Of a stretch of DNA of 64,000 nucleotides, positions 1-8,036 are shown one piece after another. The notes under the pieces were generated by a model. That model made no database searches. It saw only the letters and a list, made by a program, of their open reading frames with translations, and was not told where the DNA came from. The translations under genes were made by a program, and so were the position numbers. The stretch comes from Halobaculum sp. MBLA0147. Lineage in GTDB: Archaea; Halobacteriota; Halobacteria; Halobacteriales; Haloferacaceae. Each line of letters begins with the position of its first letter. Within the stretch, counting starts at the first letter, position 1. The stretch is taken from positions 62,001 to 126,000 of the forward strand of contig NZ_JBGKAD010000001.1 of NCBI RefSeq assembly GCF_041361345.1. Direction: 5' to 3'.

Positions 1-1315
1 GGTTGTCACTCCTCACGGGAGGTAAAAAGTAGTGCCCGTACTTGTCGTCGATTTCTGTAGCTTTCTCCAACAGCTTGTCCCGTAACTCCGCGGAAGGAGT
101 TCCGTCTCCTTGATCGTGCTTCCGGTAGAATTGGTTCCACTTCATCCGAATCTTACTGAGATGTAGATCGGCGTTCACCTTCGATGGTATACCGCGTAGG
201 TTCTCAACAGAATGAATCTCACTCTCTGAGACGACCCCTGGATACCGGTCTAGTACTTGCTGTTCCACAGCGTGGTGGACTACGAAGTTCTCCCTGTCCC
301 GAAGTTGGGGAAACTCTCGAAAGAAGTTCCGTCGATAATCAGACGAGTCTGACTCACCGAAACACGCGGGTTCACCTGCAATAGGGTGGTTACCGAGGCT
401 ATCAGGGGAGTCGTACAGTTCGTCTGGTGGCTGTCCGAGCTCCCAGTCTGGAAGTCGCTGGATGTGTAAATCCAGGGGACTACGATCGTCGGGTCTGCTC
501 CACCGCGAGAGGGTCGTTATCTGACGAGTGTCGTCAACGGCTCCCCCGGTCGCCGAAGTCACGACACTGTTCGGACCGAGAAACGGTAGAACAGAAGCGT
601 CGTAATTTGTGTCCGTCTGCTGGCGAACATGAGCTAGTTCGTGGACGAGGATGTGTTGACCGTGTAACGAATCTGGGTCGTACGCGCCACGACCGAACAC
701 GATGTGATTTCCGATGGTGAATGCTCTGGCATCTAGTTCTGCAGCCGCCGCTGTTGCACGGTGTCCAGTGTGAATACGTACCTCGGGCACCTTTTCACCG
801 AGTCGATCTTCCACCACTTGTCGAATCTCACCGTCCAACGCCTCTCCCGGTGAGGAGAGAACTCGCCTGACACACTCTGGGAGAGCCGTTGTTCCTGCGG
901 GTTCCATCTCACTCGTGGCGGCCACACTCCGCCGTTTCGACCGACGATTACGCCGTTCGACATCCCACGGAATTGGTGTGTCCTCTCTAGCACGCCAGCG
1001 TCGTCGTTTCTTGAAATCGTTCGCGACGGCTAGTGGCATTCCCTCTTTGATCCTGTCGTGTACCGCATCTGGGGCGTTCGCCTCCATCCGTAACAGGCGA
1101 ACGACATCTAGATCGTCCAGTTCACCGTACATCTCCTCTGCTAGCCGACGTGTTTTCTTCGAGAGTTGTTCGGGTTCTATGTCGTTGCGTGACGAATACG
1201 CCACTCTGCGTCGTTCCGTATCATCTCGTGTCTCTGCGTCCGACTTCGACTGCTCTCCGTCGGATGCGTCGCGTCGCCGTCCACTTCGTCCGTCCCGTCT
1301 GTGTCTCCGGCCCAT
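1..1315 (-). CDS. DUF4157 (eCIS core) domain protein, 3' end beyond window
   Basis: An open frame runs without a stop from an ATG at 1315 to the left edge, giving at least 438 residues, so the C-terminus is missing. The first ~100 residues are charged and rich in Arg and Asp. A DUF4157-like region follows (about residues 135-240), ending in the zinc-peptidase-like motif HELAH at 225-229, followed directly by VRQQ. The residues just before it (IHTGHRA, then FTIGNHIVFG) are also typical of the family. DUF4157 proteins are putative metallopeptidases; in many bacteria and archaea they are linked to extracellular contractile injection systems (eCIS) as effectors or toxin leaders. No eCIS structural gene is visible here. 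GC content is near 50-55%, far below the rest of the window, and codons such as CTA, TCT and AGA are common, which suggests transfer. The role as effector is inference; the motif is directly seen. Confidence 0.8.
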   Translation of the reverse strand, partial: MGRRHRRDGRSGRRRDASDGEQSKSDAETRDDTERRRVAYSSRNDIEPEQLSKKTRRLAEEMYGELDDLDVVRLLRMEANAPDAVHDRIKEGMPLAVANDFKKRRRWRAREDTPIPWDVERRNRRSKRRSVAATSEMEPAGTTALPECVRRVLSSPGEALDGEIRQVVEDRLGEKVPEVRIHTGHRATAAAAELDARAFTIGNHIVFGRGAYDPDSLHGQHILVHELAHVRQQTDTNYDASVLPFLGPNSVVTSATGGAVDDTRQITTLSRWSRPDDRSPLDLHIQRLPDWELGQPPDELYDSPDSLGNHPIAGEPACFGESDSSDYRRNFFREFPQLRDRENFVVHHAVEQQVLDRYPGVVSESEIHSVENLRGIPSKVNADLHLSKIRMKWNQFYRKHDQGDGTPSAELRDKLLEKATEIDDKYGHYFLPPVRSDN

Positions 1316-1360
1316 CCGCTCCGGCCGATCTAGCGTACGGCCACTTAGAACTTCGTGTAT

Positions 1361-1368
1361 GCTAAATA
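1361..1368 (-). promoter_or_regulatory. TATA-like box upstream of the DUF4157 gene
   Basis: On the minus strand an AT-rich octamer (CTATTTAG) lies about 46-53 bp before the ATG at 1315, in otherwise GC-rich DNA. Archaeal TATA boxes sit ~25 bp before the transcript start, so a ~20-nt leader would follow. Confidence 0.35.
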
Positions 1369-1425
1369 GAGGAAAACGAGGGTCGGGGTCGGAGGCGACG
1401 TGCTCGACTTCGGGAGCGCGTCGCG

Positions 1426-1797
1426 TCAGGCCTGCACGGACCGGAGCAGGCTCAGGAGTTCTTCGGCCTCGACGACGGCGGCGGCGAGCTCGGAGTCGCG
1501 GGGATCACGCCCCCCAGTGAAGGCGTCCGCGAGGCCCGCGACCGTCACCTGCACGCCCGTGACGTGGCCGCGCAGCGCCGTCGCCAGATCGTCGTCGGAC
1601 AACGGCCGGTCCTCGGTGGGCGCGAGCGCGACCGTCCGCTCGGCCTCTCGCCCCCCGTGCGGGGAGACCACCGTCGGCTCGTCGCCCTCGACCACCGCCC
1701 GCGCCGTCTCCGGCTCCGGCCGCGGCCCGGCGTCGTCCGGAATCGGTCGTGGTTCCGCGTCGGTACTCCTTTCAGCGTCGGACTCGGAGTCTGTCAT
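1426..1797 (-). CDS. small acidic haloarchaeal protein, unknown function
   Basis: This 123-residue protein begins at an ATG (MTDSESDAE) at 1797; an upstream in-frame ATG (seven codons earlier) is less likely because the acidic start is typical of haloarchaeal proteins. The N-terminal half is disordered and rich in Asp, Glu and Pro. The C-terminal half (about residues 70-120) looks helical, with alternating Leu, Ala and Val ending in LLSLLRSVQA. No cofactor motif, signal or membrane segment is seen. GC content is typical of the window, so the gene belongs to the core chromosome and marks the right border of the low-GC DUF4157 region. I do not recognise the family. Confidence 0.6.
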   Translation of the reverse strand: MTDSESDAERSTDAEPRPIPDDAGPRPEPETARAVVEGDEPTVVSPHGGREAERTVALAPTEDRPLSDDDLATALRGHVTGVQVTVAGLADAFTGGRDPRDSELAAAVVEAEELLSLLRSVQA

Positions 1798-2208
1798 GCT
1801 GTTCCCACACAGCACCCCGGTAGGGCGTCCCTTCGCCCTGCCGTTCGGTACTGCTCCCGAGTGGCGAGTCCGGGGTGCCGTGTGCTACTTGCTTGGTGAT
1901 GGGGGTAATTAGGTGTTTCGACTGATGGGTGTATAAATGCGTCTGAGGTGGGTCTTCCCTGGAAAGACGCGAAACCCGTCGCGCGTGCGTGTGCGCCCAC
2001 GCGCGACTGCCGATTCGATCCACCACGTACGCGGGGTGTCTGGACACTGCTTCGTTCGGGAACTTCTCAAGCACGTGAGAGGTCTCGCAGTGGGTCGCAG
2101 GAGGTTCGGTGGATTCGCCGAAGAAATCACAGGAATTTGATACTTCGGCGGCTGGCGGCGCGCGCGAGGCGCGAGCGGAGCGAGCGCCACGCGTGCGAGG
2201 GACGAGCA

Positions 2209-2427
2209 TCGAGCGGGGAGCGGAGCGACCCGCGAGACGCGCAGGAGGCTGGGGAGGGGTGAGGCGGTGCGGTGCTGTTCCGGGTGGGACAGAGAGGGGC
2301 GACGCGGTCCGCGACGCCGGCCGACGCAAGCACCGCAGCGACCGTAGGGAGCGAGGAGTGCGAGGCTCGAACGAAGTGAGAGCCTCGACAGTCGAGCGGG
2401 GAGTGAAACGACCCGCGAGACGCGCAG
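2209..2427. repeat. 36-bp direct repeat, two copies
   Basis: Two 36-bp copies lie at 2209-2244 and 2392-2427. They start with tcgagcgggga and end in cgcgagacgcgcag, and differ at three positions (c/t, g/a, g/a). They flank a segment similar to the interior of the MITE at 39.6 kb. Confidence 0.8.
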
Positions 2428-2435
2428 CGAGGCCC

Positions 2436-2539
2436 GCGAGCGGAGCGCGGCGGGGCTCTCACCTGTTGGTACCGCCACGCTCGTCTCCACGTACCACCGC
2501 AGAGAGTGAGAGTAGCGAGCGGAGCGCGGCGGGGCTCTC
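2436..2539. repeat. 25-bp exact direct repeat, two copies
   Basis: Identical 25-bp copies at 2436-2460 and 2515-2539 begin gcgagcggagcgcgg and end ggggctctc. They are part of the repeat patchwork upstream of the small membrane protein gene. Confidence 0.85.
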
Positions 2540-2619
2540 GGGTGGTGCCGTCCCCGCAGGTCCCCGACACACGGCCGATCCACCGACGCCTTTAGACGCC
2601 AGTGCCGAGACGATCCGCC

Positions 2620-2892
2620 GTGAACAGACGCACGGGATTCGGGCTGTCGATGCTCCTCGCGAGTCTCTGGGTCGGGCAGACGGCCCTCGGCGAGCCGGCC
2701 GTGGTCGCGGCGGCGGTGGGCGTCGTGGCAGTCGCACTCGCTGCGTTCGCGGGTGGCATCCTCACCGGCGTGATCGAACCCGAGCGCATCCCAGACGAGG
2801 AGATGAGCCGCCTCGCCACCGGGGCCTTCCTCACGCTGCTGGTCGTCGGCGGCGTCGCGCTGGCGCTGCTCGCCGTCGTGCGGTTCGGGTGA
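2620..2892 (+). CDS. small membrane protein
   Basis: The protein is 90 residues if it starts at the GTG at 2620. A TATA-like tttaga at 2591-2596 lies about 25 bp upstream, which favours this leaderless start over the GTG at 2602. Two or three hydrophobic segments are visible: about residues 8-22, 25-50 (a long Ala/Val run ending GGILTG), and 66-88. A short charged loop (EPERIPDEEMSR) separates the last two. No enzyme motif is seen. It is probably an integral membrane protein of unknown function. The next gene converges from the minus strand 42 bp away. Confidence 0.6.
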   Translation: MNRRTGFGLSMLLASLWVGQTALGEPAVVAAAVGVVAVALAAFAGGILTGVIEPERIPDEEMSRLATGAFLTLLVVGGVALALLAVVRFG

Positions 2893-2934
2893 TCAGAAGT
2901 GCCCCCGTGAGAGCCCGAACCACAAGCACGACAC

Positions 2935-4290
2935 TCACTCCCGAGACACGCCCATTACGCGCTCGAGGACGACCGCCAACTCCGACTCCAACTCCGAGGC
3001 CTGTAGAATTCGGATCGACTCCTGTTCCTCCACCGACGGCGTCTCCTCGGTGTCGAGGTCGTCCGTCACGAGGACCCCGTTCCACCCGCTCCCGAACGGA
3101 GCCTCGTCGTCGTGGACGTACTCCCGGTCGTCACGCAGGAAGGCGACGTACTCCAGCGTCTCTTTGATCCCGCGTCTGATCGTCTCGCGTCGACTGGAGT
3201 ACTTCACCTCCGCGATCAGGTACTCCGAGGTGTCCCCCGCCGTCACCTCCAAGACGATCACGTCGGGCCGGCCGGTCGCGCGGTACGTCGTCCCGTCGCC
3301 GAAGTAGTCGTCCGCGACGGCCTGTGCCTCCCGCTGGACTGCCTCCGTCCGCGACAGGTCGTCGCGATCCGTCCCGATCACGTCCGAGACGAAGTCGATT
3401 CCCCGGTCACGGGCGGAGTTGTCGTGGTACAACACGAACTCGCGGTCGCCGTCCTCCAACGCCGCCACCTCGTCGCGGCCGCGCTCGATGGTCCGGAGCG
3501 TGAACCGACCGTCGCTCAGTCGCTCGACGGTGCCGACGAACCGGAAGAGGACGTACAACTCGAACAGCGCGTGGTCGTCGTCGGGTGTGATCGCGGTGCG
3601 GTTCAACAACCGCCGCACGGCGTCCGGGTCACCCGCCAGCGTCTGCTGGTACCGCTCGACCAACGCGGCCGTCCGCCTGTAGATTCCCGTCCGCGACTGC
3701 TTGGCGCGTTCGAGCATCCGTGGCGTCGGTTCGTACGTCTCCGGGTCTCGAATCCGCGCGACGTGGACGTTGCGCTCGACGATCTCGGTCAGATCGTCGA
3801 TCAGGTCCTCGTTGCCACGCCACGTCTCGCGGACCCACTCGTAGTCGTTCTCGAGGTACGACGCACACTCGGTCAGCGTGTCGTAGATCAGCGAGAGCAG
3901 TCGCTTCAACACGACGTTCTCGGCCGTGTCGTACGTCTCCGAGCGGTCGTCACAGACGAACAGTGCCGAGTCTCGCGGTGCACGGGAGGCGCGCGTCGTC
4001 AACGTCTCGCTCCAGTCGATTCGCCCCTCGACACTCCCGCGCGTGGTAGTGGTTCGCCGTTCCGTCTCCGTCTCGATCCGTCTGATCCCCGCCGGGAGGT
4101 CGCGCACGAACGCCACCACGTCTTCGTCGAGCACGAAGTGGAGTCGCAGGAGCATCTCGTAGTCGTCGAACCGGTCGTCGAGGCCCTCCGGGTGGAGCCG
4201 CTCTGCGAAGGCCGACTCCGGGAACCCACCGGCCATCACGTAACTCAACACGTCCTCCGTCAGCGTCTCCAGCAGCGCCGCCCTATCCAT
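2935..4290 (-). CDS. McrC-like nuclease subunit of a type IV restriction system
   Basis: This 451-residue protein is encoded directly after the McrB-like ATPase with an 8-bp overlap, so both lie in one operon. The N-terminal and middle parts are helical and charged. A PD-(D/E)xK nuclease signature lies near the C-terminus: PDVIVLEV with D343, then IAEVKYS with E361 and K363, followed by a helix (IKETLEYVAFL) usual after this core. In McrBC systems the McrB motor translocates on DNA containing modified bases and McrC cuts it. The overall sequence resembles McrC/DUF2357-type partners more than classical E. coli McrC. GC content is somewhat below that of neighbouring core genes, consistent with a mobile defence module. 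Function is inferred from motif and partner. Confidence 0.75.
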   Translation of the reverse strand: MDRAALLETLTEDVLSYVMAGGFPESAFAERLHPEGLDDRFDDYEMLLRLHFVLDEDVVAFVRDLPAGIRRIETETERRTTTTRGSVEGRIDWSETLTTRASRAPRDSALFVCDDRSETYDTAENVVLKRLLSLIYDTLTECASYLENDYEWVRETWRGNEDLIDDLTEIVERNVHVARIRDPETYEPTPRMLERAKQSRTGIYRRTAALVERYQQTLAGDPDAVRRLLNRTAITPDDDHALFELYVLFRFVGTVERLSDGRFTLRTIERGRDEVAALEDGDREFVLYHDNSARDRGIDFVSDVIGTDRDDLSRTEAVQREAQAVADDYFGDGTTYRATGRPDVIVLEVTAGDTSEYLIAEVKYSSRRETIRRGIKETLEYVAFLRDDREYVHDDEAPFGSGWNGVLVTDDLDTEETPSVEEQESIRILQASELESELAVVLERVMGVSRE

Positions 4291-5878
4291 CGGGGCTCAC
4301 CTGCAGGAACTCGCGAGCACGGGCCAGGAGTCGGTCGCGGTCGACGCCGTCCAGTGCTGCCAACTCCCTGACGACTTCGTCTCTGTCTCTAAGTCCCTCG
4401 AACTGCGGGAAGACGTACGCTGCGACGGCACTCGTCAGTGCCTCGCGACCGCCATCCTCCCCGACGTGTGCGAGTACGTCGCGGATGAGCGCCGGGCCGA
4501 TCTGCCGTTCCGTCGTCTCGTTCGCGACACGCCACACGTCGGCAACGTCGGCGACGACCGACTCGCTTGGCTTCATCGACCACGTCTCTGCGTACGCCGC
4601 GACCAACTGGCGCCACTCATCCGTCGTCTCGGCTTCCGGAATCCCGACTTGGACGAACGCGAACCGCCGCATGAAGGCGTACGACATCTCGTACAGCGAG
4701 GTCTTGTCGTAGGAGTTCATCGTCCCGAACAGTCGCCACGATGCCGGCATCACGAACTCGTGTGGTTCCAGCGGTCCGTCCCAGTCGTCTCCCGGTCGCA
4801 CCGCGACCTGCGTTCCCTCGACGGTGAACGGCAACTGCACGTCCTGCCCCGAGAGCAGCGTGAACAGTTGGCCGAACGACTTGTCGATGTCCGCGCGGTT
4901 GATCTCGTCGATGACGAGGATGTCGTTACGCTGTCGCCCGTCGGCGCGGAAACACGACAGCACCTGTCCGGGAGAGAACGACAGCTCCTCGCCGGTGCCC
5001 TCCTCGGGCATGTACCCGCCGACTGTCTCGAACGTGGACCAGTCGGCGGTGGCGGTCGTCGTCTGTGACCCGGTGTAGTACTCTGGGTGTGCCGCCGCCA
5101 GTTCCGACGCGACGGCCCGCGCGATCTCGGTCTTCCCGGTCCCCGGCGGCCCGACGAAGATGACGTGCTTGCCGGCACGGAGCGCGTCGTTGATCTCGCC
5201 GACGATCCGCTCGGCCATCTCCTCGGGGAAGTACAACCCGTCGAGGACCGCGTCCGACACGGAGAGTGATGGTGTCTCGGTCACGTCGATCGACCGGGTG
5301 CGCTCGAGCGCGTCGTCCAACTGTCGTTGTTCGCGGTCGTCCGTCTCTGCGCTGTCCGTCTCTCTGTCGAACACCTCCGGCGAGCCGTCGGGAGACCAGT
5401 AGACGAACTGTTCGACGGAGCCGAACCGATCCCGGATCGTCTCGACACCCTGGTCGTTCAGCGGCTGGAACCCGATGACGTAGCTGTTCTCGTAGCCTGC
5501 CATGTCGTGGACCGCACGCGAGTCGGCGTTGATCTCCACCGGATCGTCGAGGTACAACAGCTTCGTCCACGGGTCGTCTTCGTCGTGGTTCGGCCAGACG
5601 CGACGCCCGATCTCCTCGTTGATCTCCTTGTCGTTGACACGCGCCGCGTGTCTGTACTCCCCCTCCCTGTAGAACAGCAGGAAGTCTCCAGGCGTGATGT
5701 CGTCCCACGAAGAGACGGTCGTCCCCCAGAGTCGGACGGTGTCGCTGTGGAACGTCTTGTCTGTCAACTCGGCGAGGTCCGTCGCGGCTTCCCCCTCGAT
5801 CACCGTCTTCTCGAAGTTCGAGTACGCCGCCTCGTTGGCGTAGGGAGCGAGGAAGATCCGAGAGCCGTCGTCGGTCAT
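4283..5878 (-). CDS. mcrB: McrB-like AAA+ ATPase with N-terminal PUA/EVE-like domain
   Basis: This 531-residue protein carries a Walker A motif GPPGTGKT (243-250), Walker B ILVIDE (320-325), the McrB-type NRAD motif (327-330), a sensor GTMN (385-388) and arginine-finger MRRF (403-406). The N-terminal ~160 residues look like a PUA-superfamily (EVE/ASCH-type) reader: WGTTVSSW, then ITPGDFLLFY and a repeating aromatic/charged pattern ending in FVYW. Such domains bind modified bases in other McrB proteins. An acidic linker (171-200) joins the two parts. It overlaps the McrC-like gene by 8 bp. Together they should form a modification-dependent restriction system against phage or plasmid DNA. The start ATG follows a TATA box by 26 bp. 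The motor assignment is strong; the base recognised is unknown. Confidence 0.85.
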   Translation of the reverse strand: MTDDGSRIFLAPYANEAAYSNFEKTVIEGEAATDLAELTDKTFHSDTVRLWGTTVSSWDDITPGDFLLFYREGEYRHAARVNDKEINEEIGRRVWPNHDEDDPWTKLLYLDDPVEINADSRAVHDMAGYENSYVIGFQPLNDQGVETIRDRFGSVEQFVYWSPDGSPEVFDRETDSAETDDREQRQLDDALERTRSIDVTETPSLSVSDAVLDGLYFPEEMAERIVGEINDALRAGKHVIFVGPPGTGKTEIARAVASELAAAHPEYYTGSQTTTATADWSTFETVGGYMPEEGTGEELSFSPGQVLSCFRADGRQRNDILVIDEINRADIDKSFGQLFTLLSGQDVQLPFTVEGTQVAVRPGDDWDGPLEPHEFVMPASWRLFGTMNSYDKTSLYEMSYAFMRRFAFVQVGIPEAETTDEWRQLVAAYAETWSMKPSESVVADVADVWRVANETTERQIGPALIRDVLAHVGEDGGREALTSAVAAYVFPQFEGLRDRDEVVRELAALDGVDRDRLLARAREFLQVSPDG

Positions 5879-5903
5879 TCACAGTGACCACTCTGCCACC
5901 CGG

Positions 5904-5910
5904 TTTATAT
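5904..5910 (-). promoter_or_regulatory. TATA box of the McrBC-like operon
   Basis: The minus-strand sequence atataaa ends 26 bp before the McrB-like start codon at 5878. Spacing fits a leaderless or near-leaderless transcript covering both genes. Confidence 0.6.
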
Positions 5911-5969
5911 CTCCCGAATTGGACGATATCACCACACGAGTTTTCTACGAGAACGGGACCAGACGCTCC

Positions 5970-6191
5970 GTGATCCTCTCTCGTCACCCCGAGGTCGACT
6001 GTCGCGACTGCGGCGAGCGACTCTACGTCGGGCTGTCACCCGAGCCGTCGTGTTGGAAGGTCCACTACGTCTGTCGTCTGCCCGACGGCTGTGGTCGCGA
6101 ACGGCGTGGGGGACGGATCGCAGTCTCGGCGGTCGACTCCAGAGACGAGGCACGACGACTGGCGGAGCGGAGACTCTCGGCTGAACGGTGA
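5970..6191 (+). CDS. small zinc-ribbon protein
   Basis: With the GTG start at 5970 the protein has 73 residues. A TATA-like ttttcta at 5941-5947 is 23-29 bp upstream, which supports this start over a TTG at 5919 in the same frame. Cysteines are arranged as CRDCGE near residues 10-15, then SCWKVHYVC and a further CG, so one zinc ribbon is likely. The C-terminus is a basic/acidic helix (RDEARRLAERRL). Small zinc-finger proteins of this kind are abundant in haloarchaea and often bind nucleic acids or proteins. The gene is divergent from the McrBC-like operon; a functional link is possible but not shown. Confidence 0.5.
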   Translation: MILSRHPEVDCRDCGERLYVGLSPEPSCWKVHYVCRLPDGCGRERRGGRIAVSAVDSRDEARRLAERRLSAER

Positions 6192-6509
6192 CCTGCGGGC
6201 TCGGAGAGCGAGACTCTCGCCGTGTCTCGAGGTGTACGACGTACTCTCTCGCAATGTCGCACTTACCACAGAAACTGGTACACGTCCTGCGCCCACGGCC
6301 GTCGTCGACGCCGGTCGGCTTGCGCCTCGCGGCTCACGGGCCACGGTCACACAGGCTCCACGCAGTACCCTCGCTCACCCGACGACACACCCCGACACCA
6401 CTTCAGTCTAGGGGGAACCGACACTCCACGACACCGCAACACCACCCGACGCAGACGCGGACGCCGTCTGACGCAACGTTTGAATCCCGCGAGACACGAC
6501 GGCTACGGT
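6192..6509. other. intergenic, no feature recognised
   Basis: About 320 bp without a supportable gene. A minus-strand run with three cysteines (around 6255-6285) has no start codon after its upstream stop. The right end carries a TATA-like gtttgaat (6478-6485) for the next gene. Confidence 0.5.
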
Positions 6510-6968
6510 GTGACGACAGTGTGTCTCGTCGGCGACGCCGACACGGACCTGCGGCGCGAACTCCTCTCGCGGGAGACGGCACGCGAGGCGTTGCTCCCGT
6601 ACGATCTCTACAGTCCCTTCGCGAACACGGTGGCGTTAGACACCGTGAGTCTCGGCGCGGCGGTGGCGCTGTGTAACGACCTCGACTGGTACCTCGTGCG
6701 GTTCGTCGACGACGTGTTGATCCGGGAGCCCAGTGTCGACGACGCGGAGTGGCTCTCGCGGGAGCTGGCGGAGGCGATCCGCAACGAACGCGTCGCACCC
6801 GCCGACACCGGGCGGCACCTGCGGGTGTACGGCCGCCGCGAGGATCGCCTGCTCGACCCGATGTACCTCGCACGGACGCACGACACCCACCCGAGCTACG
6901 ACCTCCACGACGTCGACGACACCGTCGTCGTCCGCGTCACCGAGAGCGAGTTCTCCGACCCCGACTGA
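6510..6968 (+). CDS. conserved haloarchaeal protein, DUF5804-like
   Basis: The 152-residue protein starts at the GTG at 6510, 25-32 bp after a TATA-like gtttgaat, which is a leaderless arrangement. It opens MTTVCLVGDADTDLR, followed by ETAREALLPYDLYSPF and an alternating helix/strand pattern, and ends in a DDTVVVRVTESEF strand. This order resembles DUF5804 proteins, known only from haloarchaea, with no defined function. It is soluble and acidic, without membrane segments or catalytic motifs. The following gene converges from the minus strand. Confidence 0.7.
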   Translation: MTTVCLVGDADTDLRRELLSRETAREALLPYDLYSPFANTVALDTVSLGAAVALCNDLDWYLVRFVDDVLIREPSVDDAEWLSRELAEAIRNERVAPADTGRHLRVYGRREDRLLDPMYLARTHDTHPSYDLHDVDDTVVVRVTESEFSDPD

Positions 6969-7034
6969 GACGGTACCCACGGCGACCCGGACCTCCCGCG
7001 CCGAGCGTCCCGAGGAGCCGCCACCACCCACCTC

Positions 7035-7730
7035 TCACTCGAAGTGACGGTCGATCTCGCGGCGCGCCTCCCGACTCACCTCGCGTTCGGCGCGCAACAT
7101 CGCGCGCCGAGCCTCCTCGGTGAAGTCGACGTGGAACGCCGGCAGCGTCGAGCCGAGCAACCCGCCGACACCCGGGAGTACGTCGCCGGGGTCGACCTCC
7201 GTGCCGAAGGCGAAAGCGTCGGGGAACCGCTCCAACGGCGCGGTGAACTCGAAGTGCTCGTCGACGAACTCCTCGGCCGTCTCGCGGTCGAACGTCGCCT
7301 CGACGGCCGGCCAGAACGCCGACTCGTCGGCGGCGACCAGCGGCGCGACGGCGTCCCCCAGCCCGCGCTGGCGCTCCAACAACGCAGCCTCGATCTCGTC
7401 GCGCCGCCCCGGCGAGAGGTCCTCGCGCAACGCAGCGACGTAACGGTCCCGTGCGAGCACCCGGTCGGCGTAGGCGTCGAACGGCTCGTCGCTCTCGACG
7501 GCGTCGAGCACCGCCTCGAACTGCGCGAGGATGTCCGTCCGGTAGGCACGCAACTCCGGACGGACCACGTCGCGTTCGACCGCGCGACTGTTCGACAGCA
7601 GGCGATCGACCGCCCCCGGCGGACCGCCGCTCCCACGGAGGGCGTTCCCGACGGCGAACGCCGAGGCCGTCGCCTCGATGGCGTCGTCGACGAACCGCTC
7701 GAACCCGGACTCCACTGCTGCGCGTGTCAC
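7035..7730 (-). CDS. conserved haloarchaeal hypothetical protein
   Basis: The protein is 231 residues from the GTG at 7730 (MTRAAVESGFERF). It is acidic and almost entirely helical in appearance. Notable stretches are VVRPELRAYRTDILAQFEAV in the N-terminal half and a glycine-rich loop DVLPGVGGLLGS near the C-terminus. The longer upstream reading is arginine-rich and overlaps tandem repeats, so it was not used. No signal peptide, membrane segment or metal motif is visible. I do not recognise a characterised family. Confidence 0.65.
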   Translation of the reverse strand: MTRAAVESGFERFVDDAIEATASAFAVGNALRGSGGPPGAVDRLLSNSRAVERDVVRPELRAYRTDILAQFEAVLDAVESDEPFDAYADRVLARDRYVAALREDLSPGRRDEIEAALLERQRGLGDAVAPLVAADESAFWPAVEATFDRETAEEFVDEHFEFTAPLERFPDAFAFGTEVDPGDVLPGVGGLLGSTLPAFHVDFTEEARRAMLRAEREVSREARREIDRHFE

Positions 7731-7800
7731 ACGACCGCCTCCGAGCGCACCGTGCTTGGCACTTGTGCCCACTGCGACCCCGCCACTACACCGCGGCCCC

Positions 7801-7854
7801 CGAGACGCGACACGACGACGGCCGAGACGCGACACGACGACGGCCGAGACGCCA
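7801..7854. repeat. 22-bp tandem repeat, 2.5 copies
   Basis: The unit cgagacgcgacacgacgac plus ggc repeats at 7801-7822 and 7823-7844, with a partial third copy to 7854. It lies in the intergenic gap upstream of the 7730 gene. Confidence 0.85.
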
Positions 7855-8004
7855 CGAGGTGACCTCGAACCCTCCGTTGTGTCGAACGATTCACACGTTC
7901 AACCTGCCGAGACGGCCGTGAGACGACGAGAGCCGCCGACGGTGCCAGAACCCGGCGCGTTCGGCCGGTTCTCGCCGTCACACGGGGCGACACCGCCCCA
8001 CAGG

Positions 8005-8014
8005 TTTTAAATAA
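8005..8014 (+). promoter_or_regulatory. TATA box of the ribbon-helix-helix gene
   Basis: The AT-rich run ttttaaataa ends 23 bp before the ATG at 8037. Strong, well-spaced box in GC-rich surroundings; predicts a leaderless transcript. Confidence 0.7.
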
Positions 8015-8036
8015 CCCCCTCGTCAAGACCGAGTAG

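Larger units (their letters stand above)
1798..2619. other. gene-free stretch with GC-rich internal repeats
   Basis: No convincing gene was found in about 820 bp. The left part is moderately AT-rich. From about 2155 onward the sequence is a patchwork of short direct repeats built on gcgagcggagcgagc-like words, listed separately. One segment (2244-2300) resembles the inside of the MITE-like element at 39626-39953. Overlapping frames here are arginine-rich and non-acidic, unlike real proteins of this genome. Confidence 0.6.

Noticed and set aside
3112-4371. Long plus-strand frame antisense to the McrC-like gene
   Set aside because: High-GC genomes give long antisense frames; its protein is basic (many Arg) and has no haloarchaeal composition, while the minus strand has PD-(D/E)xK motifs.
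6208-6335. Minus-strand run with CTSFCGKC, like a zinc knuckle
   Set aside because: No ATG, GTG or TTG follows the upstream stop in that frame, and composition is not acidic.
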